Below, piece after piece: positions 17,432 through 26,275 of a stretch of DNA of 42,903 bases. The stretch covers positions 1-42,903 of the forward strand of contig JAIXPH010000057.1 of the NCBI GenBank assembly GCA_027486345.1. The letters run 5' to 3'. The position numbers were made by a program, and so were the translations under genes. Under the pieces are notes generated by a model. The model searched no databases. It was not told where the DNA came from and worked only from the letters and a program-made list of their open reading frames with translations. Positions within the stretch are counted from its first letter, which is position 1. Every line of letters begins with the position of its first letter. The DNA is from Paracoccaceae bacterium (GTDB lineage: Bacteria > Pseudomonadota > Alphaproteobacteria > Rhodobacterales > Rhodobacteraceae).

Positions 17432-17496
17432 TGCTCAAATATCCTGCGGGTGGGTCAGCCGGCGGTTCGCCATCGGTTCAAGAACCGCTGGCTGAC
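17432..17496. repeat. Inverted repeat plus TATTTGAGCA motif between tonB and pepT
   Basis: A 15-bp inverted repeat with one mismatch (17454-17468 with 17482-17496, loop 13 nt) lies 52 bp past tonB. Just below it, on the minus strand, comes GGATATTTGAGCA (17432-17444). The same ten-base core TATTTGAGCA recurs next to GC-rich hairpins at 37725-37734. It may act as a transcript end for tonB. The motif looks like a dispersed intergenic element. Confidence 0.55.
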
Positions 17497-17547
17497 GGAG
17501 GGTGCAAAACCCTGCCGGGGGTTGGCAAAAGCGTCGCGCTCCAAACG

Positions 17548-18399
17548 CTATCGCTCATACCGCAGACGGAAGCGGAAGCTGTGCCCCGCCGGGTCCACGC
17601 CCGCGGGCCCCTTGGGCAGACGCGCGGACTGCACCGCCTGAACCGCCGCGCCGTCCAGCACCGGATTGCCGGAGCTGGCAGCGACCGACACCCCAAGAAG
17701 TGCGCCCTGCGGGGTGACAGTGATCACCAGCGTGACCACGCCCGTGGCCCCGTCGGCGGCACGGGGATAGGTCTTTTTCCGCTCGATCCGCGCGCGGATC
17801 TCCGCCCCCCAACCGGCCAAGGCGTCCTCGGCCCCGGCGCTGTCGGCGGTGCCGGCCTCGGCCTGCCCCGCTTGACCGACAGCCGCGCCGCCGCCTTGAC
17901 CCGCAGCCTTTGCCGCAGGGGTGGGCGCAGGTTTGGGATCGCGCTTGGGCGGGGCTGCCTTTGGCTGGGGGCGGGGCTTGGGATGCAGGTCCGGATTGAC
18001 CGCCACCGCCGGTTCCGGGGGGGGAGGCGGCGGCGCGGCCTCGGGCGGAGACGGTGCGGCAGGGGGCGCAAGAGCCTGCAGGTCAGGCGCACGCACGACA
18101 TCCGGCGCTAGGGCCACAGGCGCGGGCGGCGGAACGGGTGCAGGCGGGGACGGGGCCAGATCCGGCGCGACCTCTGCCAGCGCTGCGGGCAGGTCGGGCG
18201 TCACCTCGGGCGGTGCCTCCCATGCCGCGATCAGGCTGGCCACATCGCCCGCGACAGGGGCGAGGGTGATCATGTCCGTTCCGCCCTCCCCCGCCGCCGT
18301 AGCCCCCACCGCCGTCCGTCCCGCGATCAGCGCCAGCGCGGCACCGTGCAGACCCAACGCAAGGATCACTGCCAGCGCAGCATCAGAGCGGATGCCCAT
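17548..18399 (-). CDS. TonB-family energy transducer
   Basis: This 283-residue protein has one N-terminal membrane anchor (about 8-27), a long Pro/Ala-rich periplasm-spanning region with PPPPPP and Lys-Pro repeats (about 60-175), and a C-terminal TonB domain (about 200-283, TGVVTLVITVTPQG then AVQSARLPKGP). TonB passes proton-motive energy to outer-membrane receptors for siderophores, haem or vitamin B12. The ATG at 18397-18399 lies one base after the exbB-like stop codon, so the two are co-transcribed. No exbD is found between or after them, and no TonB-dependent receptor is in the window, so the transported ligand is unknown. Confidence 0.85.
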   Translation of the reverse strand: MGIRSDAALAVILALGLHGAALALIAGRTAVGATAAGEGGTDMITLAPVAGDVASLIAAWEAPPEVTPDLPAALAEVAPDLAPSPPAPVPPPAPVALAPDVVRAPDLQALAPPAAPSPPEAAPPPPPPEPAVAVNPDLHPKPRPQPKAAPPKRDPKPAPTPAAKAAGQGGGAAVGQAGQAEAGTADSAGAEDALAGWGAEIRARIERKKTYPRAADGATGVVTLVITVTPQGALLGVSVAASSGNPVLDGAAVQAVQSARLPKGPAGVDPAGHSFRFRLRYER

Positions 18400-18400
18400 C

Positions 18401-19105
18401 TCACTCCGCCGCTTGCCGCAAGGCCAAAGCCGCACGGGGGGAATGCAGGACCTGTGTCGCCGCATCCTCCATGTCGTGGCGCAAACGGTCCACGATGCCT
18501 TCGAACCAGACCAGCGCGATCTGCGCGGGAATGGCGACGGCCATGCCTGCGGCGGTGGTCAGCAGCGCCTCCCAGATGCCGCCCGCAAGGGTGGCGGTGT
18601 CGGCGCGCACGCCAGCGGCCTGCAGCGACTGGAACGACTCGATCATCCCGGTGACCGTGCCCAACAGGCCCAGCAAAGGCCCCACCGAGACGGCCAGTTC
18701 CAGCCCGCGCAACCCCCAGCCGGCTTGCGCCAAAAGCCCCCGCGCGACACGGGCGGTTTCGGCCTCGGCCCCCTCACGGTCCAGACCCGGCTCCATCGCG
18801 GCACGCATGGCGGTGCGGGTCAGGATCGCGCGCAGCGAATGGCGGCGGTCGAGGATGGCCAAAGCCTCGGCGCTTTTTCCCTGTTTCCACAGGTCCAGCG
18901 CTCGGGCGGTCTGCCGCCCGCCCGACCATGCGCCCATGCTGGCCAGCCGCATCACCTTCCACAGGATCAGCGTCAGCGAGGCCACCGACAGCGCCGCGAT
19001 GGCCCACATCGCCGGACCGCCAAGGTGGATCAGGTCAAGCCCGCGCGACAGGACGTCAGGCGGAACGTCGGGCGCGGTGGTCACCGGCAAGCTGTTCGTT
19101 TCCAT
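18401..19105 (-). CDS. ExbB/TolQ/MotA-family proton channel protein
   Basis: A 234-residue inner-membrane protein of the MotA/TolQ/ExbB family with three membrane segments: about 30-48, 127-150 and 170-195. The last two lie in the conserved channel region (SVGPLLGLLGTVTGMI and LLTTAAGMAVAIP). With ExbD it would harness the proton gradient to move TonB. It is immediately followed by tonB. I chose the ATG at 19103-19105 over a TTG four codons earlier. The usual middle gene exbD is missing, so it must use an ExbD encoded elsewhere or work differently. Confidence 0.85.
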   Translation of the reverse strand: METNSLPVTTAPDVPPDVLSRGLDLIHLGGPAMWAIAALSVASLTLILWKVMRLASMGAWSGGRQTARALDLWKQGKSAEALAILDRRHSLRAILTRTAMRAAMEPGLDREGAEAETARVARGLLAQAGWGLRGLELAVSVGPLLGLLGTVTGMIESFQSLQAAGVRADTATLAGGIWEALLTTAAGMAVAIPAQIALVWFEGIVDRLRHDMEDAATQVLHSPRAALALRQAAE

Positions 19106-19212
19106 CCCGGCCCCCAAGCCCGCTCATTCAACCTGCGGGACTACGCCAGCCCGGCCCTTGCGTCAACGTCGACGGACGACGGGCCTTGCCAGAGAACCGA
19201 CACCCGCCGCGA

Positions 19213-20064
19213 TCACCACTGCCACGCCTTGGGCCGGTCCGCGCCGAAACGGCGGGCCAGATCCTGATAGACCGGGTCCAGCCGGTCGCGCAGACGGGAT
19301 TTCTGGTCATCGGTCAGGCCTTCACCCTGCGCGACGTTCAGGCGTCTGGCAAAATCGGGGGGCGCGAAGGGCAGGTCCAGCCATATGCACAACTCGCGGA
19401 TCGTGTCGTCGCGGAATATCTCCTCATAGATCAGCGTCTTTGCCGTCACCCCGGCCTCTGCCTGCGCGTCCAGCGTGCGGCCATAATCCCCGCGCAGCCA
19501 CAGGGGGTGGCCCGGCGCAACATCGGCCATGATCTGGTCCACCGTCTCGGCTTGGCGCAAGCGGCGGCGCAAATGTTGGATGTTGGAGACCATCCGCGCC
19601 ACGGGATCGCGCATCAGGAACAGGAAGCGCACATCCGCCGTCAGCCCCGCGATGTGGCGCAGGCCCTCGGGCGGCAACAGGGCATAGGAGGGAGAGATTT
19701 CCCCGAACGCCCCCTGCCCCCGCATCCGCCGCGCGAAGAAGGCCATATAGTCCTGATCCGTCCCGATCCGCCCGATCTCGGCCAGCGCGCGCAGGCGCAT
19801 CCGCAACCGGCCAGCGCGGGGAAAGCGCGGATCGAGCACGATCTCTTCCATCCGCCACAGGCGGAACGCTGGTCCATCCTGATCAAACGCATTGGGCCAG
19901 CGTCGGTTGAAGACATTCATCTCTTTGATCGGCGCATGGAAGAAGCCGGGATGCCGGCCAAGGTAATCCGACAGCCATGTCGTGCCGCATTTCATCGCGC
20001 CCAGCCCGATCACGAGGCGGCGTTGGCGGAGGTCATCGACACTGGGGCGGCGCAGGGAAAACAT
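19213..20064 (-). CDS. Sulfotransferase (PAPS-dependent)
   Basis: A 283-residue cytosolic sulfotransferase of the heparan-type fold. The 5'-phosphosulfate-binding loop is GAMKCGTTWLSDYL (about 22-35). The 3'-phosphate site is LMRDPVARMVSN (about 150-161), with the conserved Arg and Ser. It should transfer sulfate from PAPS to a hydroxyl group of a glycan or small acceptor; the acceptor is unknown. It lies three bases after an unrecognised gene and in an operon with a second sulfotransferase-like gene, suggesting a joint modification pathway. Confidence 0.88.
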   Translation of the reverse strand: MFSLRRPSVDDLRQRRLVIGLGAMKCGTTWLSDYLGRHPGFFHAPIKEMNVFNRRWPNAFDQDGPAFRLWRMEEIVLDPRFPRAGRLRMRLRALAEIGRIGTDQDYMAFFARRMRGQGAFGEISPSYALLPPEGLRHIAGLTADVRFLFLMRDPVARMVSNIQHLRRRLRQAETVDQIMADVAPGHPLWLRGDYGRTLDAQAEAGVTAKTLIYEEIFRDDTIRELCIWLDLPFAPPDFARRLNVAQGEGLTDDQKSRLRDRLDPVYQDLARRFGADRPKAWQW

Positions 20065-20067
20065 CGC

Positions 20068-21099
20068 TCACCCGTCCAGCAGACGACGGGTCAGGGCGGC
20101 ATCCGGCGCGGCGGTCACCCGGTCAAGGTGGATCAGCGTGGCACAGATCGCAGCCATCCGCGCGCGGTGACGCGATGGCTGCGCCCCGGCTGACTCCAGC
20201 CCCACGGCAGAGGGCAGTCGCAAGACGGCCGCCGAGGCGCGCTTGTAGCGATGCCGGTCCGGTGTCGGTTCCTGCGCAGGCAGGAAGCGGTCTCGCGCCC
20301 AGTCATCCCACGGTCCCGGCAGGCCCATCGCGGTGAACAACGCCGTCTTGTCGCGCAGGCCGTAAGGAAAGCGCGGATCAAACCGCAGCCGGGCCGAGCG
20401 GTGCAGCGCGATCTGCGGCTCTTCGCGCCACGCGGGCAGCGGCGGGCGGGTCAGGTCGCCATCGTCCAGACGCACCATCGGAACCACCAGACAGGGGGCA
20501 AAAGGCGGCCCCGCCATGTCATGGCGCAGGGCGGCAAGACTGGCCTCGGGCGCGAAACATCCGCCGTCCAGCACCAGCGTCCAGTCCCCGCCATGGGCCA
20601 ATGCAAGATTGCGCGCCTCGTTCAGTCCAATGGCCGCGGCCAGCTTTGCCCGCACCGCCCAGAGCCGCGCCCGATCCGCCCGCGCCCGGTCTAGACGGGC
20701 CAGCCGCGCCACGGCGCACTCCGGCTCGGGGGCAAGAAAATGCCAGTCGGTCTTTGCCTTGGCATAGGCCGCAGGGTCGAAGGGGATGTCGATCACGCGA
20801 TGCCCGGCGGCGCGGATGGCCCGCGCGGCATCCCCTGCGGCGGCAGGGTCAAACCATCGGTTCAGGATAAAGAGCTTGTCCCACCCCTCGGGCACCGGTT
20901 CCTTGGCGAGGATCACATCAAGGTTTCGCCGCGCCTGTCCTTCGGCATGGCGGGGAGAGAGGTCATTGCCGACAATCCGGGCAAGGGTGACCGTCGGCGT
21001 GCCCACAGCCCCCTCCGGGCCCATCGCCAAGGCCCGCCGGCGCAGGCTCTCGTGCAGGGCATGGCGCAGGTGGCGGCGCAGGGATGTCCATGCCACCAT
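20068..21099 (-). CDS. Unrecognised protein in sulfotransferase operon, possibly glycosyltransferase-like
   Basis: This 343-residue protein matches no family I can name with certainty. After a basic N-terminus, the region from about 35 (VTLARIVGNDLSPRH) is followed by a predicted alternating alpha/beta domain. That domain has NEARNLAL and, after it, LVLDGGCF, which resembles the acidic nucleotide-sugar site of GT-A glycosyltransferases (compare the DxD or DGD motif). There is no membrane helix or signal peptide. It sits between two sulfotransferases, overlapping the upstream one by one base (TGATG). A role in building or choosing the sulfated glycan is a guess from context. Confidence 0.55.
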   Translation of the reverse strand: MVAWTSLRRHLRHALHESLRRRALAMGPEGAVGTPTVTLARIVGNDLSPRHAEGQARRNLDVILAKEPVPEGWDKLFILNRWFDPAAAGDAARAIRAAGHRVIDIPFDPAAYAKAKTDWHFLAPEPECAVARLARLDRARADRARLWAVRAKLAAAIGLNEARNLALAHGGDWTLVLDGGCFAPEASLAALRHDMAGPPFAPCLVVPMVRLDDGDLTRPPLPAWREEPQIALHRSARLRFDPRFPYGLRDKTALFTAMGLPGPWDDWARDRFLPAQEPTPDRHRYKRASAAVLRLPSAVGLESAGAQPSRHRARMAAICATLIHLDRVTAAPDAALTRRLLDG

Positions 21100-22229
21100 C
21101 AGCGCAGCCTCACGTCCGCCGCCGCCCGCCGCAGACGCCGCATCAGGACCTGCACGGGCGGTTCGGTCTGCGGCAGTGTCGCCGCCGCCGCACGATAGCG
21201 GGCAAGCGCCTCTGCCGCGCGGCGGGGCAAGTCCTCGTGGCTGATCCGCAGCGGGAACCGGCTGAAGTCCGTGGCGAAGCGGATGCCAGTCCGATCCGAG
21301 ACACGCGCATTGCTTGCGGTGAACTGGTCCTGAAACGCCTCGGCCTCGACGCGGGGCATCTGGCGGGGCGGGCCGGTCACCTGATCCTCGATCCGCCGCA
21401 GCAACGCCTGATAGGCGGTGTTGCGCAGGCCAGAGGGGAATTGCACCGCATGGTCCCGGTTCAGCGTGGCGATCAGCCATTGCGCCGGGGCCGACAGCGC
21501 CGCGTTCCGCGGCGGCAGGGTCAGCGCCGCCACCGGCAAGTCCAAAGCACGATGCAGCGGGCCGAGCGGATCTTGCGGATCGAACAGCGAGACCGCCACC
21601 TCTGCCCCCTCGATGCGGTCAAGGCGAGACAGGATGCGGTCAAAGTCGAAATACTCTGACATATCATCCACCAGCCGCCCCGGCGGCAGCACCGGAAAGG
21701 ACCGCGCCGACAGGTCGTCCCAAACGCCGTCAAACCGGTCATGCCCGGCCCGCAAGGCGGAACTGAACCGCGACAGCGCCAGATCGGCCTGCCGCCGCAG
21801 CACCAGCACAAAGCGGATGCGGTCCACATGGGGGCGCAGGGCGGCGACCAGTCGGTCCACCTCGGACGGGCGATGCAGGCGGGAGGAGATCAACTCACAA
21901 CTCACCACCAGCCGCGACCAACCGCTCTGCGCCAACTCTGCCTGCAAGGCGCGCAAGACCCGCGCCCGCAGCGCCGGGCCGGACCGGGCCATGGCCGCCA
22001 TGTGATGCGCCTTGACGTTGTCCACCACATCATCGTCCAGACAGGCCGCGACAAGGCGGGTGTGGTTCGGCACGCCGGGGCTTTGCGGGACCAGCACGCC
22101 CTCCGCCCGCAGCGCAGCCCGCTGCTGGGCCAGCCAGGCTTGCACCGCCGTCGTGCCGGTCTTTTCCAGACCGACATGCACGACGGCCAGACGCCCTGCC
22201 CGGTCCTGTGTCATTTTGGACAAGTCCAT
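21099..22229 (-). CDS. Sulfotransferase-like P-loop protein
   Basis: A 376-residue protein with a sulfotransferase-type phosphate-binding loop, VHVGLEKTGTTAVQAWL (about 17-33). It also has a 3'-phosphate-like segment, LVLRRQADLALSRFSS (about 141-156). The body is more divergent and longer than the 19213-20064 sulfotransferase, so the two are probably not simple duplicates. It is first in the three-gene set and transcribed divergently from purU. The start could be either Met1 or Met6; neither has a clear ribosome binding site. Confidence 0.75.
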   Translation of the reverse strand: MDLSKMTQDRAGRLAVVHVGLEKTGTTAVQAWLAQQRAALRAEGVLVPQSPGVPNHTRLVAACLDDDVVDNVKAHHMAAMARSGPALRARVLRALQAELAQSGWSRLVVSCELISSRLHRPSEVDRLVAALRPHVDRIRFVLVLRRQADLALSRFSSALRAGHDRFDGVWDDLSARSFPVLPPGRLVDDMSEYFDFDRILSRLDRIEGAEVAVSLFDPQDPLGPLHRALDLPVAALTLPPRNAALSAPAQWLIATLNRDHAVQFPSGLRNTAYQALLRRIEDQVTGPPRQMPRVEAEAFQDQFTASNARVSDRTGIRFATDFSRFPLRISHEDLPRRAAEALARYRAAAATLPQTEPPVQVLMRRLRRAAADVRLR

Positions 22230-22373
22230 GTCGCAAACGTGCGTCGGCGCGCCGCAGGCCCTACAGCCTGCCGCGGATTTGCGGTTTCATGTAGCCACAG
22301 GCAGGTCGGGGCCTCCTCCCGCGCCGACCGCCTGATCTTGCGACCCCTCCTCCTCTTGCCGCCGGGTATTTTC

Positions 22374-23291
22374 ATGACCGCTCCTCTTCCGCCCCAAGGG
22401 GCAAAACCGCAGGCCTTCGTTCTGACCGTGCAATGCGCGTCGCGGCGCGGCATCGTCGCCGCGCTCTCGACCTTTCTGGCCGAACAGGGCTGCAACATCA
22501 CCGATGCCGCCCAGTTCGACGATGACCTGACGGGTAAGTTTTTCTCGCGCATCTCGTTCCGTGCCGAGACCGGAACATCGCTGGAAAGCCTGCGTGCGGG
22601 CTTTGCCGCCGTGGCCGACGGGTTTGGCATGGACTGGGCGATCCACGATTCCGCGCATCGGATGAAGATGCTGCTGATGGTGTCGAATTTCGGCCATTGC
22701 CTGAACGACCTGCTTTACCGCTGGCGCATCGGCGGCCTGCCGGTCGAGATTGTGGGGGTGGTGTCAAACCACCTGACCTATCAGAAAGTGGTGGTGAACC
22801 ACGACCTGCCCTTCCACCACATCAAGGTGACCAAGGAAAACAAACCCGAGGCCGAGGCCCGCCTGCTGGCGCTGGTCGAAGAGACGGGGGCGGAATTCGT
22901 GGTGCTGGCGCGCTACATGCAGGTGCTGTCGGATGCCTTCTGCGAGCGGATGTCGGGCCGCATCATCAACATCCACCATTCCTTCCTGCCGTCCTTCAAG
23001 GGCGCGAACCCCTACAAGCAGGCCTATGAGCGCGGCGTGAAACTGATCGGGGCCACGGCGCATTACGTGACCGCCGATCTGGACGAAGGCCCGATCATCG
23101 AACAGGACACCGTCCGCATCACCCATGCCCAGAGCGCGGATGACTACGTCAGCCTTGGGCGCGACGTCGAGGCACAGGTGCTGTCGCGCGCGATCCACGC
23201 CCATATCCACCACCGCGTGTTCCAGAACGGCAACAAGACGGTGGTCTTTCCGGCCTCACCGGGATCTTACGCGTCGGAACGGATGGGCTGA
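22374..23291 (+). CDS. purU: Formyltetrahydrofolate deformylase
   Basis: A 305-residue enzyme that hydrolyses 10-formyltetrahydrofolate to formate and tetrahydrofolate, balancing one-carbon units and feeding purine synthesis. An N-terminal ACT regulatory domain (about 15-90) is followed by a formyltransferase-like catalytic domain. Conserved active-site segments are INIHHSFLPSFKG (Asn199, His201, Ser203 region) and DLDEGPIIEQD (Asp237). Length is normal. The ATG at 22374 lacks a strong ribosome binding site and follows a pyrimidine-rich leader ending GGGTATTTTC. It is a single gene, divergent from the sulfotransferase operon. Confidence 0.93.
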   Translation: MTAPLPPQGAKPQAFVLTVQCASRRGIVAALSTFLAEQGCNITDAAQFDDDLTGKFFSRISFRAETGTSLESLRAGFAAVADGFGMDWAIHDSAHRMKMLLMVSNFGHCLNDLLYRWRIGGLPVEIVGVVSNHLTYQKVVVNHDLPFHHIKVTKENKPEAEARLLALVEETGAEFVVLARYMQVLSDAFCERMSGRIINIHHSFLPSFKGANPYKQAYERGVKLIGATAHYVTADLDEGPIIEQDTVRITHAQSADDYVSLGRDVEAQVLSRAIHAHIHHRVFQNGNKTVVFPASPGSYASERMG

Positions 23292-23458
23292 CGCGTAAGG
23301 TCAACGAAAGACAAACGCCCGCAGGGCGCGGAGGCGGCGCCTGATCGGCCACGCCCCTGATCCGGGACCCGCAAACCGAACCGCCGACCCTGTGCGGCGG
23401 GTCAACCTTTGCAGACCTTCCTGCGCTTGGCTCGTGCCCATGGCCCGGCTGGGGCGGG

Positions 23459-24769
23459 CTACCCCTGCCGTTTGGCCCGCAGCTTGGCGAAATACTCCAC
23501 CCGCTTTTTCAACTCGCGTTCAAACCCGCGTTCGGGCGGGGCGTAGAACACCGGGCGTTTCATGCCTTCGGGGAAGTAATCCTGCCCGGAAAATCCGTCC
23601 TCCGCCTCGTGGTCATAGGCGTAGCCTGATCCATAACCGATCTCTTTCATCAGCTTGGTCGGCGCGTTCAGGATATGGCGGGGGGGCATCAGGCTGCCGG
23701 TGTCACGCGCCGCCGCGCGGGCGGCCTTGTAGGCCACATAGACCGCGTTCGATTTTGGGGCCAGCGCCAGATAGACCACGGCATTGGCAAGCGCCAACTC
23801 GCCCTCGGGGCTGCCCAGCCGTTCATAGGTCTGCCACGCGGCGATGCAGTGTTCCTGCGCTTGTGGGTCGGCAAGACCGATATCCTCCACCGCCATGCGG
23901 GTCAGACGGCGGGCGAGGAAGCGGGGGTCCTCTCCCCCCTCCAGCATCCGCGCGAACCAATAGAGCGCGGCATCGGGGTCCGAGCCACGGATGGATTTGT
24001 GCAGGGCGGAGATCAGGTTGTAATGCTCTTCCCCCGATTTGTCGTATTTCGCCGCCCGCCGCATCAGACGTTGAGACAGCGCGGCGCGGTCGAGCGGGCG
24101 GTCCACCTTCCACGCCGCCGCCTGTTCGATCAGATTCAAGAGCGCGCGCCCGTCGCCATCGGCCATTTCAAGCATGGCCTCGCGCGCTTCGCCGGTCAGG
24201 GGCAGGTTGCGGCCAAGCTCCTTTTCCGCCCGCTGCGCCATCAGTTCCAGATCGGTCAAGGACAGCCGCTCCAGCACGATCACCTGCGCACGGGACAAGA
24301 GTGCGGCGTTCAACTCAAAGCTGGGGTTTTCGGTGGTGGCACCGACCAGCAGGATCGTCCCATCCTCCATATGCGGCAGGAAGCCGTCCTGTTGCGCCTT
24401 GTTGAACCGGTGGATTTCATCGACGAACAACAGCGTGCCCTGCCCGTTCTGCCGCCGGATGCGGGCCTGTTCGAACACCTTTTTCAGGTCCGGCACGCCG
24501 GTGAAAATCGCCGAGATCTGCACAAAGGCCAGATCGGTTTCATCCGCCAGCAACCGCGCGATGGTGGTCTTGCCCACGCCGGGTGGCCCCCACAGGATCA
24601 GCGACGACAGGCTGCGCGCCGCCAGCATCGCGCCCAAGGGACCGTCAGGGGAAAGCACATGACCCTGCCCGATCACATCGTACAGGCGCCGCGGGCGCAG
24701 TCGGTCTGCCAAGGGGCGCGGGCCTTCGGCGCGGGGCGCGGCAGAGGGGGAGTCGAAAAGATCAGCCAT
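23459..24769 (-). CDS. rarA: Replication-associated recombination protein A (RarA/MgsA AAA+ ATPase)
   Basis: A 436-residue AAA+ ATPase related to clamp-loader subunits and eukaryotic WRNIP1, acting at stalled replication forks. Walker A is GPPGVGKT (61-68), Walker B LLFVDEIHRF (about 113-122), sensor 1 VGATTENPSFE (about 141-151). The C-terminal MgsA tetramerisation region starts near 255 (KSIRGSDPDAALYW). Full length. It converges on purU with a 167-bp gap. That gap holds a weak 6-bp stem (23381-23386 with 23395-23400) that could end either gene. Confidence 0.95.
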   Translation of the reverse strand: MADLFDSPSAAPRAEGPRPLADRLRPRRLYDVIGQGHVLSPDGPLGAMLAARSLSSLILWGPPGVGKTTIARLLADETDLAFVQISAIFTGVPDLKKVFEQARIRRQNGQGTLLFVDEIHRFNKAQQDGFLPHMEDGTILLVGATTENPSFELNAALLSRAQVIVLERLSLTDLELMAQRAEKELGRNLPLTGEAREAMLEMADGDGRALLNLIEQAAAWKVDRPLDRAALSQRLMRRAAKYDKSGEEHYNLISALHKSIRGSDPDAALYWFARMLEGGEDPRFLARRLTRMAVEDIGLADPQAQEHCIAAWQTYERLGSPEGELALANAVVYLALAPKSNAVYVAYKAARAAARDTGSLMPPRHILNAPTKLMKEIGYGSGYAYDHEAEDGFSGQDYFPEGMKRPVFYAPPERGFERELKKRVEYFAKLRAKRQG

Positions 24770-24811
24770 GCCCCCACTGTCGCGCGACCGGCGTGTGGGG
24801 GCAAGCCCGCG

Positions 24812-26194
24812 TCAGATGCGGAACCGCAAGCGCATGGCCTGACCCTGCCGCACCACGTCGGCGACCCAGACCCGTGTCTGCATCAGGGCAAGCTCCATCA
24901 CCTCTGACGGCTCCGTCACCGCCTGGCCATTCAACGCCAGCAGGATGTCTCCGGGTTGCAAGCCCGATCCGGCGGCAAAATCCTGCACATCAGTAATCAC
25001 CACGCCTTCGGCCATCAGCGGCAGGTCATGGGCGGCAATCTGCGCCGGGTTGATGCGGGCGACGGTCAGCCCGCGCAGCGGCACGCGGGCCGTCACGGTC
25101 TGCGGATCGGCGGGCGGATCATCGGGCGGGGCGATCAGGGCGACGCGCCCGTCGCGTTGTTCCCCGTCCGCCAGCCACGCCACCTCGGCGTCAGAGCCCA
25201 CCCCCCGTGCGGCCAGACGGAACATCATTTCCTGCGGGGTGTTGGTGACGGCCCCGTCCACCGTCAAGATCACATCGCCGGGCTTGATCCCCAGCGCGGC
25301 AAAGGGGCTGGCCGGATGCAGGCCGGACACAAGCACCCCATCGGGGCGCTCAAGGCCAAGGCTTTCGGCCAGCGCTGCGTCCATCCCCTGCCCCGACAGA
25401 CCCGCCCAAGGCCGCGCGAACACCGTCGCCCCGCCTTCGGCCTGTGCCACGACCGAGGCCACTAGATTGGAGGGGATGGCAAATCCGATACCATTCGATC
25501 CGCCGTCCCGCGTCAGGATGGCGGTGTTGATGCCCACCAGCCGCCCCGCCGTATCGACCAGCGCACCGCCAGAGTTGCCGGGGTTGATCGCCGCATCGGT
25601 CTGGATGAAGTATCCCCGCCCCTGCCCCACCTGCAACGACGACCGCGCCAGCCCCGACACGATACCGGAGGACACGGTCTGCCCCACGCCAAAGGGATTG
25701 CCGATGGCCAGCACCAGATCGCCCACCTGCACCTCGTCCGAGTTGCGGATCGGCAGCACGGGCAGGCCGCTGGCCTCTTTCAGGCGCAGCACGGCCAGAT
25801 CGGCCTCTTCGTCGCCCAACATAACCTCGGCCTCGAATTCGCGGCGGTCGTTCAGCACGACCCGGATGTCGGTCGCTTGCCCGACCACGTGGTAATTCGT
25901 CACCACGATGCCATCCGCCGCCACGATCACACCCGAACCCAGCGAGTTCTGCACTTCGGGCTGGGCAGCACCGAATTGGCGGAAGAAGCGTTCAAAGACC
26001 GGGTCGTGGGCAAAGGGACTGTCCTGCCGTGCGACCACGCGTGTGGCGTAGATATTGACCACAGCCGGGGCCGCCGCCTTCACCACGGGGGCGAAGGACA
26101 GTTGCACCTGTTCCATGTTCTCCGGCACGGTCTGCGCCCCCCCCGCCATGGGCAAAAGCAGCAGGAGGGAGAGGGCGAGTGTTCTTGGTGTCAT
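24812..26194 (-). CDS. DegP/HtrA-family periplasmic serine protease
   Basis: A 460-residue protease/chaperone for envelope stress and protein quality control. A Sec signal peptide covers about 1-20 (MTPRTLALSLLLLLPMAGGA). The catalytic triad is visible: His102 (TNYHVV), Asp132 (EADLAVL) and Ser208 (NPGNSGGAL). Two PDZ domains follow (about 235-320 and 360-455). I start at 26192-26194 because the earlier in-frame start would put 14 charged residues before the signal. It is 42 bp before rarA on the same strand and could share its transcript. DegP versus DegQ cannot be decided. Confidence 0.92.
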   Translation of the reverse strand: MTPRTLALSLLLLLPMAGGAQTVPENMEQVQLSFAPVVKAAAPAVVNIYATRVVARQDSPFAHDPVFERFFRQFGAAQPEVQNSLGSGVIVAADGIVVTNYHVVGQATDIRVVLNDRREFEAEVMLGDEEADLAVLRLKEASGLPVLPIRNSDEVQVGDLVLAIGNPFGVGQTVSSGIVSGLARSSLQVGQGRGYFIQTDAAINPGNSGGALVDTAGRLVGINTAILTRDGGSNGIGFAIPSNLVASVVAQAEGGATVFARPWAGLSGQGMDAALAESLGLERPDGVLVSGLHPASPFAALGIKPGDVILTVDGAVTNTPQEMMFRLAARGVGSDAEVAWLADGEQRDGRVALIAPPDDPPADPQTVTARVPLRGLTVARINPAQIAAHDLPLMAEGVVITDVQDFAAGSGLQPGDILLALNGQAVTEPSEVMELALMQTRVWVADVVRQGQAMRLRFRI

Positions 26195-26217
26195 CTTGGG
26201 TCCGATCCGGCGTTGGC

Positions 26218-26244
26218 CGCCCCCGATATCGATCATCGGGGGCG
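26218..26244 (-). terminator. Hairpin downstream of luxI
   Basis: A perfect 10-bp stem (26218-26227 with 26235-26244) with a 7-nt loop lies between the luxI stop and the htrA-like start. No T-tract follows on the minus strand, so termination would be weak or Rho-assisted. Confidence 0.45.
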
Positions 26245-26275
26245 ACAGGGCAACGCAACAGTCGGTGAACCCGCG

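Noticed and set aside
17399-17547. Possible hidden exbD after tonB
   Set aside because: Only 149 bp lie before pepT's promoter region and they hold an inverted repeat. No frame shows an ExbD anchor or length.
15665-17641. A 658-codon plus-strand open frame across the DmpA-like gene, pepT and beyond
   Set aside because: It overlaps three well-supported genes in other frames and has shadow-like composition with no motif.
22230-22373. Riboswitch before purU
   Set aside because: A 6-bp stem is present, but I could not fit glycine, THF or other known riboswitch cores in this 144-bp gap.
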